DNA of 64,000 nt from Salinivibrio kushneri (GTDB lineage: Bacteria > Pseudomonadota > Gammaproteobacteria > Enterobacterales > Vibrionaceae): the NCBI RefSeq assembly GCF_027286325.1, contig NZ_CP114589.1, forward strand, positions 186,001-250,000. The letters run 5' to 3'. Position 1 is the stretch's first letter. The number at the start of each line of letters is the position of its first letter. Below the pieces are notes generated by a model, which saw nothing but the letters and a program-made list of their open reading frames with translations, searched no databases and was not told the DNA's origin. Made by a program: the position numbers and the translations under genes. Of this stretch, positions 28,727-37,903 are shown piece after piece.

Positions 28727-29419
28727 TTACTTAGATATGCCGATCGTATCTAGGTCAATCCCCTGCTCTTTCGCAAGTGATTCGAGTACGGGAAGTAAAG
28801 GACCCAATTGCTCATTGAGCGTCTCGCGCACCGTGTCAACCATCACTTGCGTCTGGCGCTCGATTTCGATATTCACGAGGTCCCCTTCCACCTTTCGCTC
28901 GAACGTTGTCATTCGACGTGTTTCAGGAATAAGCCAAACATCAAACCAGCCTTGGTCTTTGTTCACCTCTGCGATGGTCAAGCTCGCACCATTGATGGCA
29001 ATATAACCTTTGGAAAAAACATAACGCATCCATTCAGGCTGTACCGAAAAGCGCAAACGATAGTTTTCTTCCTGTACGAGCACATCGGATAAGGTTGCAC
29101 GGCAATCGACGTGTCCCGATAACGGATGCCCGCCAATTTCAGCGCCATCTTTCGCAGCACGTTCAGCGTTCACCGTATCCCCAGCTTTGATGCTGTTTAG
29201 CGTCGTAATCGCGAGGCTTTGTACCATCACATCAAAACGGACTAGCGTGGAATCAAGTTGCTCCGTCACTGTCAGGCACACACCATCTATGGCGACACTG
29301 GCACCCACCTCTAACCCTTCACAAAAGCCATCAGGGAAACGAATATCAAATGTTCGAATGCCTTGGTGATCGCGGCAAGCTTCAATACTTGCCACCGCTT
29401 GAATAATTCCGGTAAACAT
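28727..29419 (-). CDS. ribE: Riboflavin synthase, alpha subunit
   Basis: This 230-residue enzyme dismutates two molecules of 6,7-dimethyl-8-ribityllumazine to riboflavin. Two lumazine-binding repeats are visible, MFTGIIQAVASIEA...GASVAIDGVCLTVTE and GGHPLSGHVDCRATL...YIAINGASLTIAEV. The family-defining start MFTGI sets the ATG at 29419, behind AGGAA; the C-terminus is somewhat longer than in E. coli. The gene is alone, and no FMN-riboswitch core is visible upstream. In enteric bacteria this gene is named ribC or ribE. Confidence 0.93.
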   Translation of the reverse strand: MFTGIIQAVASIEACRDHQGIRTFDIRFPDGFCEGLEVGASVAIDGVCLTVTEQLDSTLVRFDVMVQSLAITTLNSIKAGDTVNAERAAKDGAEIGGHPLSGHVDCRATLSDVLVQEENYRLRFSVQPEWMRYVFSKGYIAINGASLTIAEVNKDQGWFDVWLIPETRRMTTFERKVEGDLVNIEIERQTQVMVDTVRETLNEQLGPLLPVLESLAKEQGIDLDTIGISK

Positions 29420-29712
29420 GGGCATTTCCTCTATTATTGGCTTGGGTATCATAGAGTCGCACAGCGCACCATGCAATTGGCATTGGCACACAAGACTGAG
29501 CCATATGATCACGAGATAATGACTTTATCCCAATTTTGTCACGCGCTTTTTGTCCGTGTCTGGAGGCGAAAGCGTAGATCTATTTATTGTATTTTTCGAC
29601 TCAGCCTCAAATTCTGTCTAATTGTACCTACAAATTCGGTGTTAACACTCATATCATAGCGCGGATAATTTTCTGTCTGTCACTAGATATTAATGCCCGA
29701 AGGATAATGAAC

Positions 29713-30345
29713 ATGGCCAACGATCGATCATCGGATCAGTCTCAGGAAAGTGCATCTAATTCCCAAATAGAGAAGACACCTCTAGTAAAGAAACTGGATA
29801 ATCAAGAGTTAAAAAACACAGGCTTTTGGCTCAGCCAACTATTTATGATCATATCAACTATAGTGGGTGTCTATTTGGCCGCCCAAAGCGGCTTGGAGCA
29901 AGCCTTAACATTTGATGCATATAGTAAAATGGAGGATAACTATTATTTGCGACAATCCCTTCATGCTGAACTTGCCGACAATGCCGATGCGATTGAGGCC
30001 TATGCTGATGAGTTTCTAATTCGTAGTCGTCCATTACAAGAAATTAAAAATTTTCGCCCTCCTCTTGATCGTTATGTTTGGGAAACGATGAAATACAACC
30101 CAACAACGTTAGAAACACCCAGTTCGTTAATCACTCAGGCTCGCCGATTTTATTCACACTCCGATAATTTAATGGATAGAGCCGAACAACGAGCCTTAGG
30201 TGCCAACTATGCAGGTAAGCAGCTAAAAAAGCTGGTGAAAAAGCTTCGAGAACAAACATTACCCGATTTAAAACACAGTGCTGAGCAATTGAAAAAGGAA
30301 CTCAGTGAGAAAGGTGTAGAAATCGGTTCACTTAAGGAAACATAA
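29713..30345 (+). CDS. Unknown single-pass membrane protein linked to a rhomboid protease
   Basis: I do not recognise this 210-residue protein. It has a polar N-terminus (1-37), one membrane helix (about 38-61, FWLSQLFMIISTIVGVYLAAQ), and a charged, mostly helical C-terminal part that ends in a likely coiled coil (about 165-205). I chose the second ATG (29713) because its distance from GAAGGA is better. The stop is two bases before the rhomboid gene, so they are co-transcribed and probably work together. A single helix with small residues would suit a rhomboid substrate or adaptor. The two genes look more AT-rich than their neighbours, which might indicate transfer. Confidence 0.72.
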   Translation: MANDRSSDQSQESASNSQIEKTPLVKKLDNQELKNTGFWLSQLFMIISTIVGVYLAAQSGLEQALTFDAYSKMEDNYYLRQSLHAELADNADAIEAYADEFLIRSRPLQEIKNFRPPLDRYVWETMKYNPTTLETPSSLITQARRFYSHSDNLMDRAEQRALGANYAGKQLKKLVKKLREQTLPDLKHSAEQLKKELSEKGVEIGSLKET

Positions 30346-30347
30346 TC

Positions 30348-31439
30348 ATGACCAAGCATAATAGTTGCCCAAAATGTCAAAACCAAGAGTTACTTGCGAC
30401 CGAGTATCAGGGTGAAACGATTGACGTATGTCGTGGATGCGGAGGTCTCTGGTTTGAGAACATGGAAGTCAATCGTCTAATTGAAGAAGTCAATGATGGG
30501 CCGGTAGGTGAATGTTTCAGCGAGCGTTTTGGCGATTGGATCGCAGACACGGAACTCGCTTGCCCAGAATGTGACGAACATATGACACGCCACCACTTAC
30601 TCGAAAACTTTCATGTTGAGATTGATGTATGCCGACAATGTAACGGTAGCTGGATCGACAAAGAAGAGCTAGAAGCGGTAGAGAAAAGTCCTGTACTAAA
30701 AGAAACGCTCGATCATCTAAACCAAAAAATCAGCTGGAAAACATACTTATTTCAGATGCTCACTGCTATGCCCGTTGAGTACAACATCAAACCTCAAAGC
30801 AAGCCATGGGTAAACTGGTCATTAATCGCTATTAACATTCTTATTTTTCTAACCTATGCAGCGAATGACAGTAGTATGCATTATGTCCTTGATAACTATG
30901 CAATGGTTGCAAACGAGGTGAGCCATGGGGAAAAGCTCTATACTTTGCTGACTGCGACATTTCTTCACGGTGGTCCAATGCATCTCGCTGGTAATATGTA
31001 CTTTCTTTTTGTTGTCGGAGACAACATAGAAGATGTACTCGGCCATAAAAAGTATCTCATGCTTTACTTGCTCTGCGGTTTAGGCGCGTCACTGATCAGC
31101 ATGGTTGCTCATATAGGCAGTACTATCCCAGCTCTGGGAGCTAGTGGTGCTATAGCGGGGTTATTTGGTATCTATCTTGTTTGGTTCCGCAATGCTAGTT
31201 TGACATTCATGTTCTTTTTTTATCAGCGCAAGCTCTCCGCCGCTTGGTTCTTTGCTATTTGGCTTGGTTTTAATCTCGTGGGAGCACTTTCCGGTGCGAT
31301 GGGTGTCGACTACGCAGCACACATCGGCGGTTTTGTAATTGGCCTGGGGATTGGCCTAGCCACTAAAGAAAAAGTATGGAAAGCAAACCCTCTGGTACGA
31401 TTGATAAATAGCGAATTTGCACAAATTAAACGCACCTAA
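30348..31439 (+). CDS. Rhomboid intramembrane serine protease with N-terminal zinc ribbons
   Basis: This 363-residue protein has two TFIIB-type zinc-ribbon modules at the N-terminus: C7-x2-C10 with C28-x2-C31, and C72-x2-C75 with C95-x2-C98, each followed by a W-D/E-E-L-like turn. A six-helix rhomboid domain follows (about 155-350). The HxxxN motif (H212, N216), catalytic S266 in GASGA and H325 in AAHIGG are all present, so the protease should be active. It cleaves single-pass membrane proteins within the bilayer. The upstream membrane protein is a natural candidate partner. Two hairpins follow the stop, the second with a T-run. Confidence 0.88.
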   Translation: MTKHNSCPKCQNQELLATEYQGETIDVCRGCGGLWFENMEVNRLIEEVNDGPVGECFSERFGDWIADTELACPECDEHMTRHHLLENFHVEIDVCRQCNGSWIDKEELEAVEKSPVLKETLDHLNQKISWKTYLFQMLTAMPVEYNIKPQSKPWVNWSLIAINILIFLTYAANDSSMHYVLDNYAMVANEVSHGEKLYTLLTATFLHGGPMHLAGNMYFLFVVGDNIEDVLGHKKYLMLYLLCGLGASLISMVAHIGSTIPALGASGAIAGLFGIYLVWFRNASLTFMFFFYQRKLSAAWFFAIWLGFNLVGALSGAMGVDYAAHIGGFVIGLGIGLATKEKVWKANPLVRLINSEFAQIKRT

Positions 31440-31489
31440 ATGACATGCTGTAAGCATCGCGTCGGTTTAGGTCGCGATGCATTTCTCTT

Positions 31490-31527
31490 CAGCCCCCATT
31501 TCCATGCTATTTGGGGGTTTATTTTTG
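31490..31527 (+). terminator. Terminator after the rhomboid gene
   Basis: CCCCC and GGGGG stems separated by 15 bases are followed by TTTATTTTT. A separate hairpin, GCATCGCG with CGCGATGC, lies just before it at about 31454-31480. Confidence 0.75.
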
Positions 31528-31588
31528 CTTAAAATCACGTTATTGATACACATCACATTTCCTCCTCGACAGCTTCGGAGGCTAGTTA

Positions 31589-32602
31589 ATGACGACCATT
31601 GCCGTATTTGGCGCCAAATCTTATGACAAGGCTGCCTTCTCCCATGTGAATGCTGCGTTTAATTATACGTTTGAATTCCATGATTTCTTACTCACTGAAA
31701 AAACCGCCAAGATGGCGCAAGGTGCACAAGCCATTTGTGCTTTCGTTAACGACGACCTTTCTCGGCCCGTTTTAGACATTCTCGCTGATTCAGGGGTTTA
31801 TTTAGTCGCGTTGCGTTGCGCGGGGTACGATCGCGTCGATCTAGATGCAGCAAAATCACTGGGCATCACCGTGGTCCGTGTCCCCGCTTACTCGCCTGAG
31901 TCGGTCGCCGAGCATACGGTTGGCATGATGATGTGCCTCAACCGCCGTTTTCATAAAGCATACCAACGCACCCGAGACGCTAATTTTGAGCTGGAGGGTT
32001 TAGTTGGGTTTAATTTCCATGGTAAGACAGCTGGGATCATCGGCACGGGCAAAATTGGGATTGCAACCATGCGCATTCTTAATGGGCTAGGCATGCGTAT
32101 TCTCTGCCACGACCCCTATGAAAACCCCGAAGCCATTGCGCTTGGTGCTGAGTATGTCTCGAAAGAAACACTGTATGCCCAAAGCGATATTATTTCCCTG
32201 CATTGTCCGATGTCTCAAGATAACTATCACTTGCTCAGCGCTGACGCCTTTGCGCAGATGCAGGATGGGGTGATGGTGATTAATACTAGTCGGGGGGAAC
32301 TACTCGACTCGGTTGCCGCCATTGAGGCACTTAAACAGGGGCGCATCGGATCGTTGGGGCTCGATGTTTACGATAATGAGCGTGAACTGTTTTTCCAAGA
32401 TAAGTCGAATGATGTGATTGTCGATGATGTATTCCGGCGCCTGTCAGCCTGTCACAACGTGCTGATCACCGGCCACCAAGCGTTCTTGACCAAAGAGGCA
32501 CTGCACAATATCGCCGAGACGACGTTAGCCAACGTTCAAACCGTTCTGAGCGGACAAACCAGCCAAAACCAAATTAGCGAAGTGGAAGATCGTAGCGATT
32601 AA
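31589..32602 (+). CDS. ldhA: Fermentative D-lactate dehydrogenase LdhA
   Basis: This 337-residue D-2-hydroxyacid dehydrogenase reduces pyruvate to D-lactate with NADH. The NAD-binding motif is GIIGTGKIG. The substrate arginine lies in INTSRGELLD, and the catalytic histidine in ITGHQAFLTKEAL, typical of LdhA rather than other family members. GGAGG precedes the ATG. It converges on an alcohol dehydrogenase gene, and the two share a terminator hairpin. Both regenerate NAD+ in fermentation. Confidence 0.95.
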   Translation: MTTIAVFGAKSYDKAAFSHVNAAFNYTFEFHDFLLTEKTAKMAQGAQAICAFVNDDLSRPVLDILADSGVYLVALRCAGYDRVDLDAAKSLGITVVRVPAYSPESVAEHTVGMMMCLNRRFHKAYQRTRDANFELEGLVGFNFHGKTAGIIGTGKIGIATMRILNGLGMRILCHDPYENPEAIALGAEYVSKETLYAQSDIISLHCPMSQDNYHLLSADAFAQMQDGVMVINTSRGELLDSVAAIEALKQGRIGSLGLDVYDNERELFFQDKSNDVIVDDVFRRLSACHNVLITGHQAFLTKEALHNIAETTLANVQTVLSGQTSQNQISEVEDRSD

Positions 32603-32644
32603 TCGCAACTGGGGCGCTGATTAACCCTACTCTCTAATTACGAA

Positions 32645-32672
32645 AGCAGGCCTGATGATTCAGGCCTGCTTT
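32645..32672. terminator. Shared hairpin between ldhA and the alcohol dehydrogenase gene
   Basis: AGCAGGCCTGA with TCAGGCCTGCT forms a long GC stem between two convergent genes; T-runs on both sides are short. Confidence 0.75.
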
Positions 32673-32700
32673 GTGATGGGACGACGCGCTTTGATGCGCG

Positions 32701-33849
32701 TTACATGGCTTCCATGAAAATCTTGGCGATTTCGTCGTGTGTTGCTTGTTTCGGGTTAGTGAAACCGCACGCATCTTTCAGCGCATTTTCGGTCAGCACA
32801 TCAATATCTTCTTGCTTGGCGCCTAATTCGTTCAAGCCAGCCGGAATCCCCACATCCGTTGAAAGCGACTGAATCGCTTGGATGGCGGCTTTCGCGCCCT
32901 CATCGGCAGTCATATTCTCGGTGTCTACTCCCATCGCGGTGGCGACATCACGCAAACGCTCAGCACAAACCTGCGCGTTGTAGCGCTGAACATGAGGCAA
33001 CAGTACGGCATTGCATACGCCATGCGGCAAGTCATAAAAGCCCCCGAGCTGGTGAGCCATTGCGTGGACATAGCCTAAGGATGCATTGTTAAATGCCATG
33101 CCCGCCATGAACTGGGCATACGCCATTTGCTCGCGCGCTTCGATGTTTTGTCCATCAGCGACAGCGGTGCGCAGATGCTCTTGAATTAACGTCATCGCTT
33201 TTAACGCCACCGCATCAGTAATCGGTGTCGCGGCGGTAGACACATAGGCTTCAATCGCGTGAGTGAGCGCATCCATACCTGTGGCCGCAGTTAATGACGC
33301 AGGCTTAGCCAACATTAACTCAGGATCATTAACCGAAATGATAGGTGTGGTGTGCTTATCCACGATCGCCATTTTAATGTGGCGTGCCTCATCGGTGATA
33401 ATGCAAAAACGCGTTATTTCCGATGCGGTTCCGGCGGTGGTATTGATGGCGATTAATGGCAACTGGGGTTTAGCAGATTGATCCACCCCTTCATAATCAC
33501 CAATTTTCCCGCCATTAGTCGCCACAAGGGCGATCCCTTTTGCACAATCGTGTGGTGAACCACCACCGAGTGAAATTACACAATCACACTGGTTCTCATG
33601 TAACAGTGCCAGCCCTTGCGCCACGTTTTCGGTAGTCGGGTTCGGCTGCGTGCCATCATAGACCACGCAATCGACCTGGCGGCTATCAAGCAGGCCCGCA
33701 ATTTGTTTTACCACGCCAATTTGATTCAGCACCTTATCTGTTACGATCAGCGCTTTTTTGAATCCATGTGACTGAATCGCGTCTGCCGCTTCTGCAAGGC
33801 ACCCAGCCCCCATCAAGTTAACGGCTGGGATAAAGAACGTGCTCGACAT
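32701..33849 (-). CDS. adhB: Iron-containing alcohol dehydrogenase (AdhB/ADH II-like)
   Basis: This 382-residue group III alcohol dehydrogenase closely resembles Zymomonas mobilis Adh[56 protein letters not shown], and [26 protein letters not shown], which holds the metal-binding histidines. It should interconvert ethanol (or propanediol-type alcohols) and aldehydes with NAD. The ATG at 33849 lies nine bases after AAGGAG. Closely related enterobacterial proteins (YiaY, FucO) have other substrates, so the alcohol is not fixed by sequence. Confidence 0.87.
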   Translation of the reverse strand: MSSTFFIPAVNLMGAGCLAEAADAIQSHGFKKALIVTDKVLNQIGVVKQIAGLLDSRQVDCVVYDGTQPNPTTENVAQGLALLHENQCDCVISLGGGSPHDCAKGIALVATNGGKIGDYEGVDQSAKPQLPLIAINTTAGTASEITRFCIITDEARHIKMAIVDKHTTPIISVNDPELMLAKPASLTAATGMDALTHAIEAYVSTAATPITDAVALKAMTLIQEHLRTAVADGQNIEAREQMAYAQFMAGMAFNNASLGYVHAMAHQLGGFYDLPHGVCNAVLLPHVQRYNAQVCAERLRDVATAMGVDTENMTADEGAKAAIQAIQSLSTDVGIPAGLNELGAKQEDIDVLTENALKDACGFTNPKQATHDEIAKIFMEAM

Positions 33850-34134
33850 GATCGTTGGCTCCTTTTGTAGGGATAATGGGGTTGGCACGAAAACGATGCT
33901 CCCCCTTTGATTTGATGCCTTTTTGTAACACGTGATTTGTTCGTCACATTTTGATCCAGCGCAATTCGCTTGGCTGGATGCAGAGATAAAAAGGCAAAAT
34001 TGAGAGTTCTGTCATCGGCGCGCATAATATTGTTTAAAACGACAGCAACAATTCATTTTTTTGACACTTTCTTGAATAACACTGTCTAACGTGCGATAGG
34101 TTATGGTAGCTAACGCTTAAACAGAGAGAAGACA

Positions 34135-34773
34135 ATGGGAAAAAAATACAAACTCACCGCTGTGGCAGTATTGACGGCATCTTTGGCACTCACGGGGTGT
34201 GAATCGATGTCCAATACCCAAAAAGGCGCAGCCATTGGAGCCATTACTGGAGCTATCGCGGGTAAGTCAACATCCAATCATAAAGATAAGCGCGCATTTA
34301 TTGGGGCCGCGATTGGTGCCATTGGGGGAGCTGCCGTCGGCAACTACATGGATAAACAAGAGCAAGCTTTCCGTGAGGAGTTAGCCGGCTCTGGTATTCA
34401 GGTGGTCCGTGAAGGGGATAATATTCGCCTGATTATGCCCTCAAACATCACCTTTGGGCTTGACCAGGACGCCATTGCCGCCGACTTTTATCCAACCCTC
34501 AATGCCGTTGCTAACGTAATGCGTAAGTACGATAAAACCTTTTTAAGCATTGAAGGGCACACGGATAACACCGGTGCCGCCTCTTACAACCAACGCTTGT
34601 CAGAGCGCCGAGCAATGAGTGTCAAGGGCTACTTAGCCAGCCAATCGATTGACAGCGCTCGCCTTTATACGTCTGGTTTTGGCGAAACCCGTCCTCTGGT
34701 CGCGAACAACAGTGCCTCTAACCGCGCCTTGAATCGCCGCGTTGAGATCCAAGTCGTTCCTAATACCCAGTAA
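34135..34773 (+). CDS. OmpA-like outer-membrane lipoprotein (YiaD family)
   Basis: This 212-residue lipoprotein has a lipobox LTGC (acylated C22). A glycine-zipper region follows (about 30-75, GAAIGAITGAIAG and GAAIGAIGGAAVG), then an OmpA C-terminal peptidoglycan-binding domain (about 95-208, with GHTDNTGAASYNQRLSERRA and NRALNRRVEI). It should sit in the outer membrane and bind peptidoglycan. Length and order match YiaD-type proteins. It is monocistronic; an eight-base hairpin follows the stop. Confidence 0.9.
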   Translation: MGKKYKLTAVAVLTASLALTGCESMSNTQKGAAIGAITGAIAGKSTSNHKDKRAFIGAAIGAIGGAAVGNYMDKQEQAFREELAGSGIQVVREGDNIRLIMPSNITFGLDQDAIAADFYPTLNAVANVMRKYDKTFLSIEGHTDNTGAASYNQRLSERRAMSVKGYLASQSIDSARLYTSGFGETRPLVANNSASNRALNRRVEIQVVPNTQ

Positions 34774-34780
34774 TATGGGA

Positions 34781-34811
34781 TCGGCGCGTTCATAATACGT
34801 GAGCGCGCCGA
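34781..34811. terminator. Hairpin between convergent genes
   Basis: TCGGCGCG with CGCGCCGA forms an eight-base stem with a 15-base loop between the lipoprotein and photolyase-related genes. There is no T-run. Confidence 0.45.
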
Positions 34812-34820
34812 ATAAACAGA

Positions 34821-36377
34821 TTACAAAGCATCTAAGTTATCGAGCAACGCGTCTGCATGCGTTAAGATACTATCACGCTGAGCCTGCTCCATTTTGTCCC
34901 AATTTCTATAGGGCATGGCTGTGCGTGGATTATGCGCAAATCGCTCGCGGTGACGGTGCATAAAGTGCCAATAAAGCGCGTTGAGCGGGCAGGCTTGCTC
35001 CCCCACTTTCTCCTTCACTGAATAGTGACAGTCGCTGCAATAGTCGCTCATGCGATTAATATAGGCCCCACTGGCCGCATAAGGCTTGGTCGCGACGAGT
35101 CCATTATCAGCAAACTGTGTCATCCCTCGGGTGTTTGGCATCTCAACCCACTCAATCGCATCGATGTATATCGACAAATACCAATCATCTACCTCATCCG
35201 GCGCGATACCCGCCAATAGGCAAAAGTTGCCTGTCACCATTAGGCGTTGGATATGGTGCGCGTACGCGGTCTGCAAGGATTGTGAGACGGCCTGTGAAAC
35301 ACACCGCATTTGAGTGTCGCCCGTCCAAAAAAAGCGGGGTAAGGGTCGCTGCGCTGATAATGCGTTTTTGTTGGCGTAGGCAGGCATATTTGTCCAATAG
35401 ACCCCGCGTATATACTCTCGCCATCCTAAAATTTGCCGCACAAACCCTTCAATTTGGGCCAGGTTAACGTCGTCGGTTGCGCGAAAGTGGGCAATGGCGG
35501 TTTCGATAACCTGCATTGGATGTAATAACTTGGCATTTAACGCAAAGGATAAACGGCTGTGATAGAGGCTCCACTGGTGTTCGCTTCGCCCTGTCATGGC
35601 GTCTTGAAACTGGCCAAATAAAGGAAGGCAATACCGGCAAAAGTGATCGAGTAAACGTTTTGCTTGCGAGCGCGTAATAGGCCACAGCAAATCAGGCATT
35701 GGTTCGCCAATGGTCGCGATTTGATGACGTTCAATACGAGCCAAAATATCGCGTACATCATTGCTAAATATTAAGGGGGCTGGAATAGCCGCTATATCAC
35801 TTTTCTTGAGTTTATTACGATTGTCTTGATCATAATTCCAGCGCCCACCTTCAGGCGAATCACCCTCCATCAAAATGTCGAACTGCCGACGCATATCGCG
35901 GTAGAAATACTCCATTTTACGATGTTTATTGGCAGTGAACTGTTTAGATATTTGATCATAAGGCAGCAGAAAGTGCTCGGTATCCACACATTTTTTTGCC
36001 ACATGTTGAGGGAGAGACATGCTAGCGAGTTGCTCACAGAGTCGGTACTCATCCGGCCGTTGATATTCAAACGCGTTGATCTGATAGCGTTCGCACAGGT
36101 CAGTCACTAACGCCGGTAGGTCATTGTAGTGTTGGGTGTCATCCAAGGTTAAGTAGCAAACGTGATGACCTGCTTGGCTCAGGGCGTGGGAAAACGCTTC
36201 CATGGCAGCAAAAAACGCACTGACCTTTTGAATATGATGGTTGACATAGCTTGCTTCTTGCTTGAGCTCGGCAACAAGATAAAGCACCTTTTCATCGGTT
36301 TTTTTGTACCATGAGTGGCTGGCGTTAAGCTGATCCCCTAACACAAGACGCAAGGTTGAATACGGGCTGTTAGTCAC
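34821..36377 (-). CDS. FeS-type cryptochrome/photolyase-related protein (PhrB-like)
   Basis: This protein of about 518 residues belongs to the deoxyribodipyrimidine-photolyase-related (FeS-BCP) family, whose studied members are prokaryotic (6-4) photolyases with FAD, a lumazine antenna and a 4Fe-4S cluster. It begins LRLVLGDQLN, has the FAD-side region RQILGWREYIRGVYW, and ends with cysteines in NFCLLAG and YCSDCHY...QACPLN that match the four cluster ligands. I prefer the GTG at 36377, behind GAGG; an upstream GTG at 36428 adds 17 unconvincing residues. It likely repairs UV lesions using light. A secreted repeat protein is encoded divergently. Confidence 0.85.
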   Translation of the reverse strand: MTNSPYSTLRLVLGDQLNASHSWYKKTDEKVLYLVAELKQEASYVNHHIQKVSAFFAAMEAFSHALSQAGHHVCYLTLDDTQHYNDLPALVTDLCERYQINAFEYQRPDEYRLCEQLASMSLPQHVAKKCVDTEHFLLPYDQISKQFTANKHRKMEYFYRDMRRQFDILMEGDSPEGGRWNYDQDNRNKLKKSDIAAIPAPLIFSNDVRDILARIERHQIATIGEPMPDLLWPITRSQAKRLLDHFCRYCLPLFGQFQDAMTGRSEHQWSLYHSRLSFALNAKLLHPMQVIETAIAHFRATDDVNLAQIEGFVRQILGWREYIRGVYWTNMPAYANKNALSAQRPLPRFFWTGDTQMRCVSQAVSQSLQTAYAHHIQRLMVTGNFCLLAGIAPDEVDDWYLSIYIDAIEWVEMPNTRGMTQFADNGLVATKPYAASGAYINRMSDYCSDCHYSVKEKVGEQACPLNALYWHFMHRHRERFAHNPRTAMPYRNWDKMEQAQRDSILTHADALLDNLDAL

Positions 36378-36520
36378 TGGCACCTCGATAATTGTCAAAT
36401 AAACCCTAAGCGATACGCAGCAAACCACATTTTCGATGATTAACCCCAGCGGGTGCTTGAATCTTAGGGAAAACCCTCTACATTAGAGCCAGTATTGATA
36501 ACCCATGCGGCTGCGAGGCG

Positions 36521-37099
36521 ATGAAAGCATTCTTTGTCGGGCTTTGCCTACTCCCAATTACAATGATAGTGGCTTACCCCGCACTCGCCATGAATGAGCC
36601 GGCCAGTCAGTTTGTTCAAGATCTTCGCTTTCACGGTTACATCGACAATTATGGCAATGTAAAACTTCGATTCGCCCCAATTACAGCACTACCTGCCGGC
36701 TTTAAAACCAAAGGCTACTTAGATATCGAAGCCAGTGACATTGTTCGGCTCCCTCGTGGGCTCGATGTTGGCGGCTACTTTAATGCCGCCAATACAGCGA
36801 TTCGACAACTACCGAGAATGAAAGTCGGCGGCTATATCAACCTCACCAATACCGCGATTACCCGTCTGCCCCCAAACTTAGTCGTGCGGGGTGATTTAAG
36901 TCTTGTCAACACACCGCTCACCCAATTACCGCGCCGTTTATTCGTCGAGGGAAACTTGTACCTAACTAACTCGCCCATCGAGAGCATCCCTGACGACATC
37001 TATGTGGGTGGTAACCTATATATCCGTGGCACTAAGATCCAATCGGTCAGCCCTGATCTGCGTATTGAGGGGCAGGTGCTACCTTCTGTAAATCAATGA
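36521..37099 (+). CDS. Secreted leucine-rich-repeat-like protein
   Basis: This 192-residue protein has a signal peptide (about 1-23) followed by at least six tandem repeats of 19-20 residues with the pattern LPxxLxVxGxLxLxxTxIxx, for example LPRGLDVGGYFNAANTAIRQ and LPPNLVVRGDLSLVNTPLTQ. The repeats should build a short beta-solenoid with a hydrophobic core. Similar repeats are common in bacterial and phage hypothetical proteins, and I know of no assigned function. The single-gene setting, next to a divergent photolyase-related gene, gives no clue; a binding role in the periplasm or outside the cell is a guess. Confidence 0.78.
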   Translation: MKAFFVGLCLLPITMIVAYPALAMNEPASQFVQDLRFHGYIDNYGNVKLRFAPITALPAGFKTKGYLDIEASDIVRLPRGLDVGGYFNAANTAIRQLPRMKVGGYINLTNTAITRLPPNLVVRGDLSLVNTPLTQLPRRLFVEGNLYLTNSPIESIPDDIYVGGNLYIRGTKIQSVSPDLRIEGQVLPSVNQ

Positions 37100-37188
37100 T
37101 CTCATGACAGCTGTTGATCGAATTAGCGCTCCATTCGTACGTTAACCCCGAGCCTAATTTTTAAACTACAGTCAAAAAACGGTCCATT

Positions 37189-37851
37189 ATGATTATCTTA
37201 CATCATCTAGAACAGTCGCGGTCGCAGCGTATTGTCTGGTTACTCGAGTCCCTTGCGATTCCGTATCAGCTGGTGCGTCACCAACGTGACCCAAAAACCA
37301 AGCTTGCGCCCCGCGAGTTAAAGAAAATACACAGTTTGGGAAAAGCGCCTGTTATCGAAGACGGCGATGTTGTCATCGCAGAGTCAGGGGCGATCATTGA
37401 ATACCTAATCGACAAGTACGGTGATGGCACTCTGACCCCTAGCACTGACGAAGAAAAAGCCCTGTACCGCTATTGGATGCATTATGCAGAAGGGTCACTA
37501 ATGCCGCCGCTGGTGATGTCTCTGATTTTTAGCAAGATCCCCAAATCACCGATGCCGTTCTTTATTCGCCCTATCGCCAGAAAATTGATGAAGGGGGTAA
37601 CGGAGCAGTTCTTAGCCCCTCAGCTTCGCGATCATTTTGCGATGATTGATTCACATCTCGCCAAACACACGTGGCTATGTGGAGACACGCTAACAGCGGC
37701 CGACATTCAGATGAGCTTTCCGCTATTGGCGGCGCGCAAGCAATTGGATGCTCAAAAGCACGCCAATATTCTTCGTTACCTTGAACGCGTTGAGCAACAA
37801 CCGGGCTATCAAAACGCCTTATGTGTCGTCGGCCCACTCAAAACGCTTTAG
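37189..37851 (+). CDS. Glutathione S-transferase
   Basis: This 220-residue protein has a thioredoxin-fold N-terminal domain (1-80, ILHHLEQSRSQRIVWLLE, with the glutathione-binding V-P-like turn KAPVIED and IAESGAIIEYL) and an all-helical C-terminal domain. It should conjugate glutathione or reduce peroxides. The ribosome-binding site is weak. The gene converges with a second, more distant GST gene; the two share little sequence and are not a recent duplication. Confidence 0.85.
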   Translation: MIILHHLEQSRSQRIVWLLESLAIPYQLVRHQRDPKTKLAPRELKKIHSLGKAPVIEDGDVVIAESGAIIEYLIDKYGDGTLTPSTDEEKALYRYWMHYAEGSLMPPLVMSLIFSKIPKSPMPFFIRPIARKLMKGVTEQFLAPQLRDHFAMIDSHLAKHTWLCGDTLTAADIQMSFPLLAARKQLDAQKHANILRYLERVEQQPGYQNALCVVGPLKTL

Positions 37852-37903
37852 TTTGCCTAAGCGATATCATTTGCCAAAGCGCTGACCTGGGCCAATGGGT
37901 GAA

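Noticed and set aside
29420-29600. Possible FMN riboswitch before riboflavin synthase
   Set aside because: The conserved RFN-element blocks are absent upstream of the ATG at 29419.
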